From: Lachnospiraceae bacterium
GTDB lineage: Bacteria > Bacillota > Clostridia > Lachnospirales > Lachnospiraceae
DNA length: 14,968 nt
Direction: 5' to 3'
Assembly: GCA_003453515.1 (NCBI GenBank)
Contig: DMLD01000046.1
Coordinates: 1-14,968 of the forward strand
Positions 14,391-14,968 of this stretch are shown piece by piece (position 1 is the stretch's first letter; each line of letters starts with the position of its first letter). The position numbers and the translations under genes were made by a program. The notes below the pieces were generated by a model that searched no databases, was not told the origin of the DNA, and was given only the letters and a program-made list of their open reading frames with translations.

Positions 14391-14968
14391 TTAGTACTTA
14401 TACTTTTCGATCTCTCCTGAGAGAACCTCTGACTGTACACGGTTCTTATCCGATATCGAGCCCAGGTCATGCATATTGCCTGATATGCTCTGAGAATGGG
14501 AGCTGATGGTCTCAACCTCCTTCGCACTCTCGCTTATAGCCTCGGATATCTCCTTGATGCTCACATCTATCTCGCGAACAGATGACGCAAGACCGGAGCT
14601 TGACTCCTTAAGCTTGTGGGTGCTCTCCCTGAGACTGAGTGTGGAGCTGCCGTATTTCTCTCCCAGCTCAAGGAACGAATTGTAGTCCTCGGCAACATTC
14701 TCTGTCATGAATCTGCTCATCTCGTTGCTCTGCTCCAGTAGCTCTTCAACGGATCTGACAGCGTTATTGCTGATATCATTCATCTCCTTGACAGCCTCAC
14801 CGATCGAGTTGGACAGCGACTCTACCTCAGTTGCAACGACCGCAAAGCCTCTTCCCTGCTCTCCTGCTCTTGCAGCCTCTATCTGTGCGTTGAGCGCAAG
14901 CATCTTGGTCTGATCCGAGATATCGGTTATCTGTGAAGCGATCTCTCTGATCTCCTCGATCTGCTTGG
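14391..14968 (-). CDS. Methyl-accepting chemotaxis protein, C-terminal part (5' end outside window)
   Basis: The reading frame enters from beyond base 14968 and ends at TAA 14391, so about 192 C-terminal residues are seen. They cover the signalling-tip region ([18 protein letters not shown], then [12 protein letters not shown]) and the returning coiled-coil arm, ending EKYKY without a CheR-docking pentapeptide. The usual Asn before MLALNA is Lys here (QTKMLALNA). The sensor part, any membrane segments and the start lie outside the window, so ligand and topology cannot be stated. The arm after the tip is longer than in the soluble transducer at 6695-7636, so the two are not recent duplicates. 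A terminator follows immediately. Confidence 0.92.
   Translation of the reverse strand, partial: KQIEEIREIASQITDISDQTKMLALNAQIEAARAGEQGRGFAVVATEVESLSNSIGEAVKEMNDISNNAVRSVEELLEQSNEMSRFMTENVAEDYNSFLELGEKYGSSTLSLRESTHKLKESSSGLASSVREIDVSIKEISEAISESAKEVETISSHSQSISGNMHDLGSISDKNRVQSEVLSGEIEKYKY

Noticed and set aside
1..14968. CRISPR array, tRNA, rRNA or insertion sequence
   Set aside because: No regularly spaced repeats, cloverleaf-like segment, rRNA-like stretch or transposase-like protein was seen on either strand.

Overview
This window looks like a chromosomal segment from a motile, low- to mid-GC anaerobic Firmicute, most probably a Lachnospiraceae relative (Butyrivibrio, Roseburia or Lachnospira type). 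The assignment is an inference from gene content: a DegV fatty-acid-binding protein, a DUF1836 regulator, a PcrA helicase with a C-terminal Tudor/KOW tail, two chemotaxis signalling proteins, strong GGAGG ribosome sites, and extended -10 (TGn) promoters. No rRNA, tRNA, CRISPR array, insertion sequence or phage gene is visible. The region reads as ordinary core genome with a signalling emphasis.

Layout. Bases 1-142 hold two tandem hairpins that resemble a dispersed palindromic repeat. Bases 143-3822 (+) encode a membrane hybrid histidine kinase (sensor, HisKA, HATPase, receiver, Hpt) followed by a two-receiver response regulator. A good promoter appears to lie inside the 3' end of the kinase gene. 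Bases 3819-6578 (-) carry the cluster surE, then an E1-like tRNA t6A dehydratase (TcdA) fused to an N-terminal YunG-like domain, then larE. Bases 6695-8709 (-) carry a FIST-domain sensor and a soluble chemotaxis transducer, with their own promoter and a terminator. Bases 8850-9788 (-) are miaA. Its promoter shares -35 sequence with a divergent promoter that drives a DUF1836 gene and pcrA (9946-12929, +). A small acidic membrane protein follows at 13062-13343 (+). It meets degV (13344-14222, -) stop codon to stop codon. The window ends inside the C-terminal half of a second chemotaxis transducer (14391-14968, -).

How the genes relate. The kinase and regulator form a likely multistep phosphorelay. 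The FIST protein and the soluble transducer probably form a cytoplasmic ligand-sensing chemotaxis unit. MiaA and TcdA both modify A37 of tRNAs (i6A and ct6A). TcdA and LarE both activate their substrates by adenylation. The most distinctive item is the YunG-like/E1-like fusion: a Cys-His-Asp-bearing domain joined in frame to a ThiF/TcdA adenylating enzyme. The regulatory architecture is also notable: overlapping divergent promoters, an intragenic promoter, a promoter that overlaps a terminator-like hairpin upstream of degV, and two convergent gene pairs whose stop codons overlap or abut inside palindromes.
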